NCBI GenBank assembly: GCA_038214535.1
Contig: JBBQRS010000016.1
Coordinates: 1 to 57,231 of the forward strand
Length of the DNA stretch: 57,231 nucleotides
Reading direction: 5' to 3'
Source: JBBQRS01 sp038214535
GTDB taxonomy: Bacteria > Chloroflexota > Anaerolineae > CG2-30-64-16
Shown: piece by piece, positions 17,022-25,068 of the stretch
How the letters are laid out: each line of letters starts with the position of its first letter
Position numbering within the stretch: the stretch's first letter is position 1
Notes under the pieces: generated by a model
What the model was told of the DNA's origin: nothing
The model's database searches: none
The model's input: the letters and a program-made list of their open reading frames with translations, nothing else
Program-made: the position numbers and the translations under genes

Positions 17022-17990
17022 GTGAGCGACGATCAGATGGATCTGTTTCCCGCGGGTCGCCCCGGACGGGGCACGGCAGGGGAGAAGACACGCCCCGTGG
17101 CTTCTGTACCCGCCGAGTTGGACGCGTCATCCTCGCTGGCGGCGGCCACCGGCGCGTTCCACGGCCACATGGTGCGCCAGGGCTTCTCCGACAACACGAT
17201 CAAGGCGTTCCAGGCCGACCTGCGCCTCTTCACCAAATACATGACAGCGAATCGCGCCATCGGTGACATCGGCCAGGCGGACCTCGATCAGTTTCTCACC
17301 TGGATGCGCGCCGACCGCGGCGTGCCGTGCAGCCCCAAGACTTTCGCGCGCCGCATGACCACGCTCAAGGTCTTCTTCGGCTGGTTGGAGGAATCGGGCG
17401 CGATCCCCGGCGACCCCGCCGCGCCGCTCGTGCATCAGCACCCCAGCACGCCACTGCCCGATATCCTATATGATGACCAGATGAGCGCATTGCTCAGCGC
17501 GACGCGCGACCTGCTGTGGGCGGCGAAGCCCGATGCCCGCCCCTATCTGTTGATCAGCCTGATGTTGCAAACGGGCATCAAAAAGAGCGAATGTATGGAC
17601 ATTCGCCCCGAACACATTGACTTCTCGAACCTGCAAGCGCCTGTGCTCTACATCCGCTACGAGGACCCGCGCAAGACGCTTAAAGAGCGCAAGCTGGCCC
17701 TGGGGCCGCAGTTCACGCCGGTCTATCGCCAGTATCTCCGGGAATATAACCCCACGGAACGCGTCTTCGAGTGTACCGCCCGCAATCTCGAGTACGTGCT
17801 GGAGGACGCCGCCAAACTGGCGGAGATCCCCGGCGGCGTGTCGTTCGAGCAACTGCGCTGGACCTGCGCCGTGCGCGACTACCGCAACGGGATGCCGTCC
17901 GACCAACTGCGCCAGAAGATGGGGCTGTCGCAAATCAGTTGGCGCGAAACCCTGCCCAAGATTCAGCGCCTCGCCCGACCCGCCTTATAG
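17022..17990 (+). CDS. Tyrosine-recombinase-like protein lacking most catalytic residues
   Basis: 322 aa. GTG 17022 is chosen because GGGAGG lies 5 nt upstream; the protein starts MSDDQMDLF. The N-terminal SAM-like core-binding domain (about 40-128) is normal: GFSDNTIKAFQADLRLFTKYM and SPKTFARRMTTLKVFFGWL. The C-terminal domain (about 150-315) keeps the fold but not the active site. Aligned by hand to XerC/D, the first Arg is Lys187 (TGIKKSE for TGLRxSE), the first His is Glu276, the second Arg (Arg279) is kept, the second His is Trp280, the LGH His is Leu302 and the nucleophilic Tyr is Leu311. I infer a DNA-binding protein without strand-exchange activity. It has its own strong promoter and no neighbouring mobile-element genes. 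Confidence 0.85.
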   Translation: MSDDQMDLFPAGRPGRGTAGEKTRPVASVPAELDASSSLAAATGAFHGHMVRQGFSDNTIKAFQADLRLFTKYMTANRAIGDIGQADLDQFLTWMRADRGVPCSPKTFARRMTTLKVFFGWLEESGAIPGDPAAPLVHQHPSTPLPDILYDDQMSALLSATRDLLWAAKPDARPYLLISLMLQTGIKKSECMDIRPEHIDFSNLQAPVLYIRYEDPRKTLKERKLALGPQFTPVYRQYLREYNPTERVFECTARNLEYVLEDAAKLAEIPGGVSFEQLRWTCAVRDYRNGMPSDQLRQKMGLSQISWRETLPKIQRLARPAL

Positions 17991-18009
17991 CGAAGTGCCA
18001 GGTGCAACC

Positions 18010-18042
18010 AGGTGCAACGCACTTCCGAAGTGCGTTGCACCT
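18010..18042. repeat. 33-bp palindrome, AAGTGCGTTGCAC family
   Basis: 16-nt arms (AGGTGCAACGCACTTC and its complement) around one base. It sits between the convergent recombinase-like and Kelch genes and touches the Kelch stop codon. The same core forms the palindrome at 52329-52362. No T-run follows on either strand. Confidence 0.88.
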
Positions 18043-19397
18043 TACTCGCCCTTGCTCCCAAACGGCAGCAGCAGCCGGATCACGGCCTCATATGCCGCGT
18101 TGATATCCAGATAATCCCCCGCCCAGCCGCCCACAACGTAGATGCTCTGCCCGTGCGCAGCCGCCGCGAGGTTGCGCCATGCCCCGTCAACCGGGCTTTC
18201 GAAGCGCGACCATGCCCCCGTCCCGATATCATACTGCTCGCCATACGGCTCCCCAGACTCGCCCCCCAGCACGTAGAGCCGCGGCCCCAGCGCCGTCATC
18301 GCCAGCCCCGCGCGAGCCTGACTCATCGGCGCGCGCGGCGACCACGGTTCCGCGCCTGTGCCTTCGGCGGCCGGATCGTATGCGATCACGTCCGCCAGCT
18401 CGCGCTCCCCGTCGTAGCCCCCGGCCACGTAGATCACCCCGTCGAACGCCGCGGCCCCGGCAAACCCCCGCGCTTCGGGCAGCGGGGTCGCCGCCGACCA
18501 CGCATCCGCCGCCGCGTCATAGACGAACAGTTCGCGGCGATAGGCGTCCCCGTCCCAGCCGCCCAAGAGATACAGCCGGTCATCGAGCGCCGCCAGCGCG
18601 TAGGCCGCGCGCGGCGCAGGCAAGGGGGCGCGGTGCTCCCAGACGCCCGTCTGCGCGTCGAACGCTTCGAGCGCGTCCGTGACCTTGCCATCCGCGGTCA
18701 TGCCGCCCGGCACGTAAATCCGATCGCCGATTAATGCGCCGCTCACGTTGGAGACCGCGGTCGGCTTGTCGGCGGCGGGTTGCCAGCGATTCTCCGCCAG
18801 ATCATACACTGAGACTTGCCCCGTCACGCCGTCGGCTGTTTCGCCGCCAATCGCATACAGCCGTTGCGTCCCCGCCACCAGCGCCAGCCGACTGCGAGGC
18901 GAGGGGAGCGCCGCGCCCCCGCTCCACCGCGGCAGTTGCGTGCGGATTTCCGCGCGTGTCCCGTTTCGCCCGGCGTCTGTTAGGAGCGAGGTGGTTGCGG
19001 CGCGCGGTCCGTCCCCTGTCAGGGCAGGGAGAACGGCGGCCAGCGCAATGAGCGCGGCGACGACCAGCATGTAGACGCGTTGCCAGCGCGCGACAGGTCT
19101 TCGCGGCAATGACAAAGGCGGGATGACAACGGCATCTGGCGCTTCGATTGGCCCACTGCCGTCGTCGGGCGGCGGCACGGCCCCGTCAACCGTCACCCAC
19201 CCGCGTCGCACCGCTTCCATGGTCGCCTCGGTGCGCGACTGGACGGCGAGTTTCTCGAAGATGTTGCGCAGGTGGACCTTGACGGTGTTGGGGCTGATGA
19301 CAAGGGCGCGCGCGATTTCCTGGTTGCTCGCGCCCGTGGCGACGAGCTTCAGGACTTCGATTTCTCGTTCGCTCAGGGTCGCGGTTTCATCTGTCAT
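18042..19397 (-). CDS. LuxR-type HTH regulator with one TM helix and an extracellular six-Kelch propeller
   Basis: 451 aa. Residues about 7-65 form a GerE/LuxR helix-turn-helix (LSEREIEVLKLVATGASNQE, then IARALVISPNTVKVHLRNIF). A Pro-rich linker leads to a single transmembrane helix at about 107-127 (VYMLVVAALIALAAVLPAL) preceded by basic residues, so the HTH is cytoplasmic. The remainder is outside and carries six Kelch motifs ending LYAIGG, IYVPGG, LYLLGG, IYVAGG, LYVLGG and IYVVGG, enough for a six-bladed beta-propeller. There is no receiver or PAS domain, so the propeller itself is the likely sensor: a one-component transmembrane regulator. Target genes are unknown; the adjacent glgP is a candidate. 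The 3' end lies in a repeat. Confidence 0.9.
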   Translation of the reverse strand: MTDETATLSEREIEVLKLVATGASNQEIARALVISPNTVKVHLRNIFEKLAVQSRTEATMEAVRRGWVTVDGAVPPPDDGSGPIEAPDAVVIPPLSLPRRPVARWQRVYMLVVAALIALAAVLPALTGDGPRAATTSLLTDAGRNGTRAEIRTQLPRWSGGAALPSPRSRLALVAGTQRLYAIGGETADGVTGQVSVYDLAENRWQPAADKPTAVSNVSGALIGDRIYVPGGMTADGKVTDALEAFDAQTGVWEHRAPLPAPRAAYALAALDDRLYLLGGWDGDAYRRELFVYDAAADAWSAATPLPEARGFAGAAAFDGVIYVAGGYDGERELADVIAYDPAAEGTGAEPWSPRAPMSQARAGLAMTALGPRLYVLGGESGEPYGEQYDIGTGAWSRFESPVDGAWRNLAAAAHGQSIYVVGGWAGDYLDINAAYEAVIRLLLPFGSKGE

Positions 19398-19465
19398 AGA
19401 GTTCGTGAGGGTTCTGCGAGGCCGGTCGCGTCAGTGTATTCTGGCGACCGGCCATCACGCGTGCT

Positions 19466-22021
19466 TCAGGCCCACTTCACGAGGTAGGTCGCGTACGGAT
19501 TCGGCAGGTTTTCGTGGTTGGGCCGCACCCGCACGCCATACCCGAAATTGCCGCTATCCGGGAAGGCTTCGGACGCCTCGTAGTGATACGTCCCGCCTTG
19601 CGAGTCCACTAACTGCATGGGCAACGCCGCGGCCGTCTCCAGCTTGCCGTCCTTTTGCTGCCCGTACACCAACTCCACGGCCAGATCGTCGGGCGACAAT
19701 GCGCCGGGGCGCAGGTTCGCGTTGACCGCTACGGGTTGGCCGACGGTTGTCTGCGTGCCACTGGGCCCGGTGGCTGCGATGGAAACCTGCGGCCAGGCCG
19801 CTTTGACACGCGCCTCCCACGTGGCGAGCGTCTTCGCTTCGGCGTAATCGTCGGCGCGCAGCGTGGCCCCCAGGGTCGCGCCGGGGACGTAAAACTTCGT
19901 GATATAGTCTTTGAGCATCCGATGGGTGGTGTATTCTGGCGCGATAGAAGCAATAGAGGCGCGCATCATACCTAACCAGCCGCTTGTCGGCTTGCCATCC
20001 TCATCGCGGTCGTAGTAGAGCGGGGCAATCACTTCTTCCAGCGTGGTATACAGCGAGAGCGCGTCCGCTTCATCCCGCGCGGCTTCGTTCGTATAGTTCT
20101 TCTCCGAGCCGATGGCCCAGCCGTTCTCCCCGTTGAAGCCTTCCACCCACCAACCATCCAGCACACTGAAGTTGAGGACGCCGTTCAGCCCGGCCTTCTG
20201 GCCGCTGGTCCCGCTGGCTTCATGCGGCCGGCGCGGCGTGTTGAGCCACACGTCCGCCCCGGCGACGAGATGCCGCGCGACGTTCATGTCGTAGTCTTCG
20301 ACGAAGACGATCTTGCCCAGATACTCCGGCTTGCGGCTCAACTGATACACCGTCTGGATCAGCGTCTTGCCCGCCTCATCGGCGGGGTGCGCCTTCCCGG
20401 CGATGATGATCTGCACGGGCCGTTCCGCGTTATTCAGGATGCGCTTGAGCCGTTCCTCGTCGTGGAAGATCAGCGTCGCCCGTTTGTAGGCCGCAAAGCG
20501 GCGGGCAAACCCGATGGTCAACGCCGCCGGGTCCAACAGGTGCGCGGCCTGCTCAACTGCCGCGGGGACGGCTCCCGTTCTGGAGAGCTGGCGCGCCAGC
20601 CGGTCGCGCACCTGTTCCAGCATCTCCGCCTTGGCGTCCTCATGTTGCGCCCACAACTCCGCGCCCGGAATGCCCGCGACGCTGTACCACGACACCGGAT
20701 CGTCCAGCCGGTCGCGCCAGTCGGAATCCAGATAGCGATCCATTAACTCGGCCAGTTCGGGGTGAATCCAACTTTCGGTGTGCACGCCGTTTGTCACGTG
20801 CTCGATGGGTACTTCCGGCTCGGTGATGCCGGGCCAGAGCGAGGCCCACATGCGCCGCGCGACCTCACCGTGCAACTGGCTGACGCCGTTCGCCCGACCC
20901 GCCGTCCGCAGCGCCAGCACGGTCATCCCGAATTGCGGTCCCGATGGGCTTTCGTAGCGCCCCAGGTCCAGAAAACGCTCGCGATCCAGGCTCAACCGGC
21001 CCCAGTAATCGGCGAAGAAGCGATCAATCAGGTCGAAGCCGAAGGCGTCGTTGCCTGCCGGCACGGGAGTATGCGTGGTAAACAGCGAATCGCCGCGCGT
21101 CGCCCACAGCGCCGCCTCGAACGATAGCCCTTCGTCCTGCACGTACTCGCGTATCCGTTCCAGTTGCAGGAAGGCCGCGTGTCCCTCGTTCAGATGCCAC
21201 ACTGCCGGGCGAATCCCCAGCGCGCGCAGCGCCCGCACCCCGCCAATCCCCAGCACGATCTCCTGCGAGATGCGCATCTGCTGGTCGCCCCCATACAGTC
21301 GGGCGGAGAGTTCCCGATCCTCCGGCACATTTGCCGGTACATCCGTATCCATCAGGTAGATCGGGATGCGCCCCACCTGGACGCGCCACATCTTCGCGTA
21401 CACTTTGCGCCCCGGCAAGTCCACGTCAATCACCACCTGCGTCCCATCGGCCCCCAGTGCAGGCGTGGCCGCGATCTCACCGAAATTTAGCTTCTCATAG
21501 ATCGCCTGTTGCCTGCCGTCCGGGTCAATCTGCTGCCGGAAATAGCCCTGCGGATAGATGAACCCGACGCCGACAAACGGCAAATCGAGATCGCTGGCCG
21601 TCTTGCAATGGTCGCCCGACAGGACGCCCAGGCCGCCGGAATAGATGGGCAGCGACTCGTGCAGACCGAACTCCGCTGAGAAATACGCGATGACCTGATC
21701 GCCCATGCCCGGATAGTTGCGCTCGAACCACACGCCGCGGGCCGGTGGATTCATATAATCGTCGAAGGTGTCCAGAACCTCTTCGTACAGTTCCAGATAA
21801 TCGGGGTCTTCCGCGACGCGATCCAGATCCTGCTGATGCGCCCGGCGCAAGAACAACACCGGGTTGTGATTGACTTCATCCCATAACGGCGGGTCAATGT
21901 CACGGTAGAGTTTCTGCGCGGGCGGATTCCAACTCCACCACAGGTTATACGCAAGCTCCGACAGACGCGCGATCGGTTCAGGGGGCACGGGAAAGACGGT
22001 AACTCGACCCAGTATTCTCAC
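19466..22021 (-). CDS. glgP: Alpha-glucan phosphorylase
   Basis: 851 aa from GTG 22021, which has GGAGG 7 nt upstream; an upstream in-frame start at 22105 lacks this. The N-terminal DUF3417-type segment (ARLSELAYNLWWSWNPPAQKL) marks the TIGR02094 family of alpha-glucan phosphorylases. Then come YFSAEFGLHESLPIYSGGLG, HLNEGHAAF, HVTNGVHTESW and the PLP-site region NTPRRPHEASGTSGQKAGLN with FNGENGWAIG. The enzyme releases glucose 1-phosphate from glycogen or maltodextrins using phosphate and PLP. The C-terminal beta domain (about 730-851, ALPMQLVDSQGGTYHYEA) is typical of the family. It is likely transcribed alone or with the downstream Kelch regulator (68-nt gap). Confidence 0.95.
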   Translation of the reverse strand: MRILGRVTVFPVPPEPIARLSELAYNLWWSWNPPAQKLYRDIDPPLWDEVNHNPVLFLRRAHQQDLDRVAEDPDYLELYEEVLDTFDDYMNPPARGVWFERNYPGMGDQVIAYFSAEFGLHESLPIYSGGLGVLSGDHCKTASDLDLPFVGVGFIYPQGYFRQQIDPDGRQQAIYEKLNFGEIAATPALGADGTQVVIDVDLPGRKVYAKMWRVQVGRIPIYLMDTDVPANVPEDRELSARLYGGDQQMRISQEIVLGIGGVRALRALGIRPAVWHLNEGHAAFLQLERIREYVQDEGLSFEAALWATRGDSLFTTHTPVPAGNDAFGFDLIDRFFADYWGRLSLDRERFLDLGRYESPSGPQFGMTVLALRTAGRANGVSQLHGEVARRMWASLWPGITEPEVPIEHVTNGVHTESWIHPELAELMDRYLDSDWRDRLDDPVSWYSVAGIPGAELWAQHEDAKAEMLEQVRDRLARQLSRTGAVPAAVEQAAHLLDPAALTIGFARRFAAYKRATLIFHDEERLKRILNNAERPVQIIIAGKAHPADEAGKTLIQTVYQLSRKPEYLGKIVFVEDYDMNVARHLVAGADVWLNTPRRPHEASGTSGQKAGLNGVLNFSVLDGWWVEGFNGENGWAIGSEKNYTNEAARDEADALSLYTTLEEVIAPLYYDRDEDGKPTSGWLGMMRASIASIAPEYTTHRMLKDYITKFYVPGATLGATLRADDYAEAKTLATWEARVKAAWPQVSIAATGPSGTQTTVGQPVAVNANLRPGALSPDDLAVELVYGQQKDGKLETAAALPMQLVDSQGGTYHYEASEAFPDSGNFGYGVRVRPNHENLPNPYATYLVKWA

Positions 22022-22105
22022 GAACGATCCTCCGCGGTGATACCTTGCGCAGGACTTCTGCGCGCTCAACAACGGAGCAGCCCAAAGCGGCGACTCCTCT
22101 CGCAT

Positions 22106-22133
22106 TCTATAGGAACACGCGCCTCCTGTCCAA
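22106..22133 (-). promoter_or_regulatory. Possible promoter of glgP
   Basis: Minus strand: TTGGAC (22128-22133), 16-nt spacer, TATAGA (22106-22111). The -35 box is poor; the -10 is reasonable. It would give a leader of roughly 80 nt. Confidence 0.35.
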
Positions 22134-22152
22134 CCTCGAATTTCAAATCTAA

Positions 22153-22226
22153 CTGGAGTTGAGGCTTCAGCCGGTTATTGGGGCAATCAGCGTCATGTGC
22201 TTGACCGGCTGAAGCCTCGACTCCAG
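22153..22226. repeat. Inverted repeat with 23-nt arms, GAGGCTTCAGCCGGT core
   Basis: Arms 22153-22175 and 22204-22226 are complementary with one mismatch; loop 28 nt. It lies between the divergent glgP and pseudouridine synthase genes. No second copy was seen in this window. Confidence 0.85.
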
Positions 22227-22257
22227 GCACGCAAACACCTGGATATGGGCCGCAATG

Positions 22258-22266
22258 TGGTAAAAT
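22258..22266 (+). promoter_or_regulatory. Extended -10 promoter of the pseudouridine synthase gene
   Basis: TGG-TAAAAT (22258-22266): extended -10 with no good -35. The predicted start is near 22273, 22 nt before the ATG. Confidence 0.45.
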
Positions 22267-22294
22267 AGTGACGAACTGCTTGTAGGAGATTCTC

Positions 22295-22894
22295 ATGCCG
22301 CCCACCGCCGCGCCGCAACATCGCTATATCCTTTTCTACAAGCCCTATGGTGTGCTTTCCGCGTTTGATGATAGCGAGGGGCAGACGACGCTTGCCGACT
22401 ACGTCCCGTTTGCCGGTGTAGAGTCCGCGGGGCGGTTGGATCAGGACAGCGAAGGGCTGATGCTGCTCACCGACGACGGCGCGCTGGCCCACCGGTTGAC
22501 GCATCCTGACCATAAGTTGCCCAAAACCTATCTGGCGCAGGTGGAGGGCGTACCGAATGAGACGGCGCTGGCGCGATTGCGCTGCGGCGTCCTCGTCAAG
22601 GGCAAGATGACCGCTCCGGCAGAGGTTGCCTTGTTGGCGCAAGAGCCATTCCTGCCGGAACGACTCGTCCCGATTCGCGAGAATGCGCAGGTTCCGACTC
22701 GTTGGTTGCGCATCGTGTTGCGGGAAGGGCGCAAGCGCCAGGTGCGCCACATGACGGCTGCCGTCGGCTATCCGACGTTGCGACTCCTGCGCGTCGCCAT
22801 CGGCCCGTTGTCACTCGAAACGCTCCAGCCGGGGGAGTGGCGCGAGCTCTCCGCCGAGGAACTCATGACTCTGCGCCGCCGGTTGTACGCGTGA
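22295..22894 (+). CDS. rRNA pseudouridine synthase (RsuA/RluB/E/F family)
   Basis: 199 aa. ATG 22295 has TAGGAG six bases upstream. The sequence starts with YILFYKPYGVLSAFDDSEGQ and contains the catalytic-Asp motif AGRLDQDSEGLMLLTDDG, then KTYLAQVEG and WLRIVLREGRKRQVRHMTAA, all standard for this family. There is no N-terminal S4 RNA-binding domain and the length (about 200 aa) resembles RluE, which modifies 23S rRNA position 2457 in E. coli. Which site this enzyme modifies cannot be told from the sequence. The HpcH aldolase gene follows 89 nt downstream on the same strand. Confidence 0.92.
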   Translation: MPPTAAPQHRYILFYKPYGVLSAFDDSEGQTTLADYVPFAGVESAGRLDQDSEGLMLLTDDGALAHRLTHPDHKLPKTYLAQVEGVPNETALARLRCGVLVKGKMTAPAEVALLAQEPFLPERLVPIRENAQVPTRWLRIVLREGRKRQVRHMTAAVGYPTLRLLRVAIGPLSLETLQPGEWRELSAEELMTLRRRLYA

Positions 22895-22983
22895 TCTCAA
22901 CTATCGAGCAATTGGCTCGGGGGCAGACCGCGCCGCAGCAGGGCGATGATGCTTTACATAATAATCATTAAGGAAGAACGCAA

Positions 22984-23733
22984 ATGAACGATCTCAGGGC
23001 GCGTCTGCACAACCACGAAACCGTCATCGGCACGGTCATGGGGATCATGTATCCCGATGTCAGCGAGATTCTGGCGCTGGCCGGGTTTGACTACCTTTGG
23101 ATTGATCTGGAGCATGGGCCGGGCGACTTCACCGCAGCGCAAATGATGATTCAGGGCGCGGGGGGGCGGTGTCCGTGCATCATCCGCGTCCCGGAGAATC
23201 GCGACGTCTGGATCAAGAAGGCGCTGGATACGGGGGCCGATGGGGTCGTCATCCCACAGGTCATCACCGCCGACGATGCGCGCCGCGCCGTGGTCGCCTG
23301 TAAGTATCCGCCCGAAGGGACGCGCGGTGCAGGCGTTGCGCGCGCCCACGATTACGGCCTGGCGCTGGGAGACTATCTGGCGCGAGCCAACGAATCTATT
23401 GCGATCATCGTGCAAATCGAGCATATTGACGCCGTCGCGAACCTGGACGAGATTCTCACCGTGCCCGGCATTGACTGCCTCTTCGTCGGCCCGCTCGATC
23501 TGTCGGGCAGCATGGGCCTGCTCGGCCAGATGACCCACCCTGAGGTGCAGGAAGTGATTGGCTCGGTCGTCACGCGCGCAAAGGCCGTCGATATGCCGCT
23601 GGGCCTGTTCGTCGGCGACGGCAATGCCGCGCATGATGCGATCGGTCGTGGCTTTGACCTCATCGCCATGAGCACCGACGGCATCTACCTCTGGACAGCC
23701 GCCCGCGCGGCATTGGCGGCGGCGCGCAAATGA
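22984..23733 (+). CDS. HpcH/HpaI family aldolase
   Basis: 249 aa. The sequence shows a class II pyruvate aldolase TIM barrel: ILALAGFDYLWIDLEHGPGD, CIIRVPENRDVWIKKALDTG, DGVVIPQV, a metal-binding acid in IVQIEHIDAVANLDEI, and VGPLDLSGSMG. Relatives include 4-hydroxy-2-oxoheptanedioate aldolase and 2-keto-3-deoxy-L-rhamnonate aldolase, which cleave hydroxy-oxoacids to pyruvate and an aldehyde with a divalent metal. The substrate is not decidable here. ATG 22984 is preceded by AAGGAAG. Its stop overlaps the start of carA by 4 nt (ATGA), an unusual partner for a pyrimidine/arginine gene. Confidence 0.9.
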   Translation: MNDLRARLHNHETVIGTVMGIMYPDVSEILALAGFDYLWIDLEHGPGDFTAAQMMIQGAGGRCPCIIRVPENRDVWIKKALDTGADGVVIPQVITADDARRAVVACKYPPEGTRGAGVARAHDYGLALGDYLARANESIAIIVQIEHIDAVANLDEILTVPGIDCLFVGPLDLSGSMGLLGQMTHPEVQEVIGSVVTRAKAVDMPLGLFVGDGNAAHDAIGRGFDLIAMSTDGIYLWTAARAALAAARK

Positions 23734-24854
23734 GTGCCGCGACCCTCGTCCTCGAGGATGGCTCGGTTTATACGGGTGAGGCGTTCGGCGCGGCCGCCGA
23801 TGCCGTCTTCGAGCTGGTCTTCAACACCGGCATGACGGGCTATCAGGAAGTCCTCACCGACCCATCCTATCACGGCCAGGCGGTGTTGTTCACCGTTCCG
23901 CACATCGGCAACGTAGGCGTCAACCTCGAAGATTACGAATCGGCGCGCCCCCAGGTCGAGGCCGCGGTGATCCGCCGGCTCAGTCCCGTCGTCAGCAACT
24001 GGCGCGCCGAGCAAGACCTGGGCGGTTGGCTGGCGGCGCATGGCGTGCCCGGCATCAGCGGCGTGGATACGCGCGCGTTGACCATCAAACTGCGCAGCCA
24101 GGGCACGTTGCGCGCGGCGCTCTCCACGCGCGGAACGTCGCCTGCGGAGTTGCTCGCAATGGCGCGCGCCTGGCCGGGCCTCGATGGCCGCGACATAGTG
24201 CGTGAGGTGACGTGCGCCGAACCCTATCCCTGGACGGGCGATGCCGGCGACGTGTGGTTAAAGGGTGAGGCTTCACCCGTCTCTGCATCTTCGCCGCACA
24301 TCGTCGCTTATGACTTCGGCAGCAAACGCAATATCTTGCGCCATCTCGCCGCGCGCGGGGCACGCGTCACCGTCGTCCCGGCGTCCACCACCTGGCAGGA
24401 GGCGCTGGCGTTGAAACCCAACGGCGTCGTCCTCTCGAACGGGCCTGGCGACCCCGCCGGCCTGCCCTATGCGGTGGAAGCGACGCGTGGTCTGCTGGCG
24501 TCGGGCCTGCCGCTGCTCGGCATCTGCCTGGGCCACCAGTTGATGGGGTTGGCGCTGGGTGGGCGCACCATGCGGCTCAAGTTCGGCCATCACGGCGTCA
24601 ACCACCCGGTACAGGATGTACGGACGGGCAAGGTGTACATCACCTCGCAAAACCACAACTATTGTGTTGAGACGGAGGGCCTCGATCCGGCGGTGGTCAA
24701 GTTGACGCACGTCAGCCTGAACGATGGCTCCCTTGAGGGGTTGCGCCTGCTGGATCGCCCGGCGCTCAGCGTCCAGTATCACCCCGAGGCGGCCGCCGGC
24801 CCACACGACGCCGAACCGATCTTCGACGAGTTCTTCGAGATGTTATCATTCTAA
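23730..24854 (+). CDS. carA: Carbamoyl-phosphate synthase small (glutaminase) subunit
   Basis: 374 aa, usual length. The N-terminal CPSase_sm_chain domain has LEDGSVYTGEAFGA, FNTGMTGYQEVLTDPSYHGQ and GISGVDTRALTIKLRSQG. The C-terminal class I glutamine amidotransferase domain has the nucleophile Cys in GICLGHQLMGLALGG (about residue 266) and the His/Glu pair in YHPEAAAGPHD (about 350-352). It hydrolyses glutamine and passes ammonia to CarB for carbamoyl phosphate, the precursor of pyrimidines and arginine. It is translationally coupled to the upstream aldolase (4-nt overlap) and followed by carB after a 214-nt gap occupied by a dispersed repeat. Confidence 0.97.
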   Translation: MSAATLVLEDGSVYTGEAFGAAADAVFELVFNTGMTGYQEVLTDPSYHGQAVLFTVPHIGNVGVNLEDYESARPQVEAAVIRRLSPVVSNWRAEQDLGGWLAAHGVPGISGVDTRALTIKLRSQGTLRAALSTRGTSPAELLAMARAWPGLDGRDIVREVTCAEPYPWTGDAGDVWLKGEASPVSASSPHIVAYDFGSKRNILRHLAARGARVTVVPASTTWQEALALKPNGVVLSNGPGDPAGLPYAVEATRGLLASGLPLLGICLGHQLMGLALGGRTMRLKFGHHGVNHPVQDVRTGKVYITSQNHNYCVETEGLDPAVVKLTHVSLNDGSLEGLRLLDRPALSVQYHPEAAAGPHDAEPIFDEFFEMLSF

Positions 24855-24860
24855 TTATTT

Positions 24861-25060
24861 TGTCATTCTGAGCGGGTCTACCGACGGACGTTGGCTTGCG
24901 GCGTGGCTCCAGCGAAGGATCTCGCGTTGATGAGGCGAGACCCTTCGCTAGAACCTAACTGCAGCGCACTTCAAGAGGTTAATCCGCTCAGGGTGACCTC
25001 ATAAGAATCAACCTTACAAACTTCTGAGCGCAGCGAAGAATCTCTGCTTTAGCGAGACGC
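24861..25060. repeat. Dispersed inverted repeat, TCATTCTGAGCG family, between carA and carB
   Basis: Begins TGTCATTCTGAGCGGGTC, ends near CCGCTCAGGGTGAC (24985-24997), with internal GCGAAGGATCTCGCG and CGAGACCCTTCGCTAGAACC units. A further fragment, CTTCTGAGCGCAGCGAAG, follows to about 25060. A second, longer copy is at 39536-39805. The carB start codon lies just after it with no clear Shine-Dalgarno, so the repeat forms the carB 5' region. Confidence 0.88.
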
Positions 25061-25068
25061 GACCAAAC

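Noticed and set aside
16668..17266. Two plus-strand open frames before the recombinase-like gene
   Set aside because: They run through the MITE-like repeat and the promoter at 16928-16956; proteins look random.
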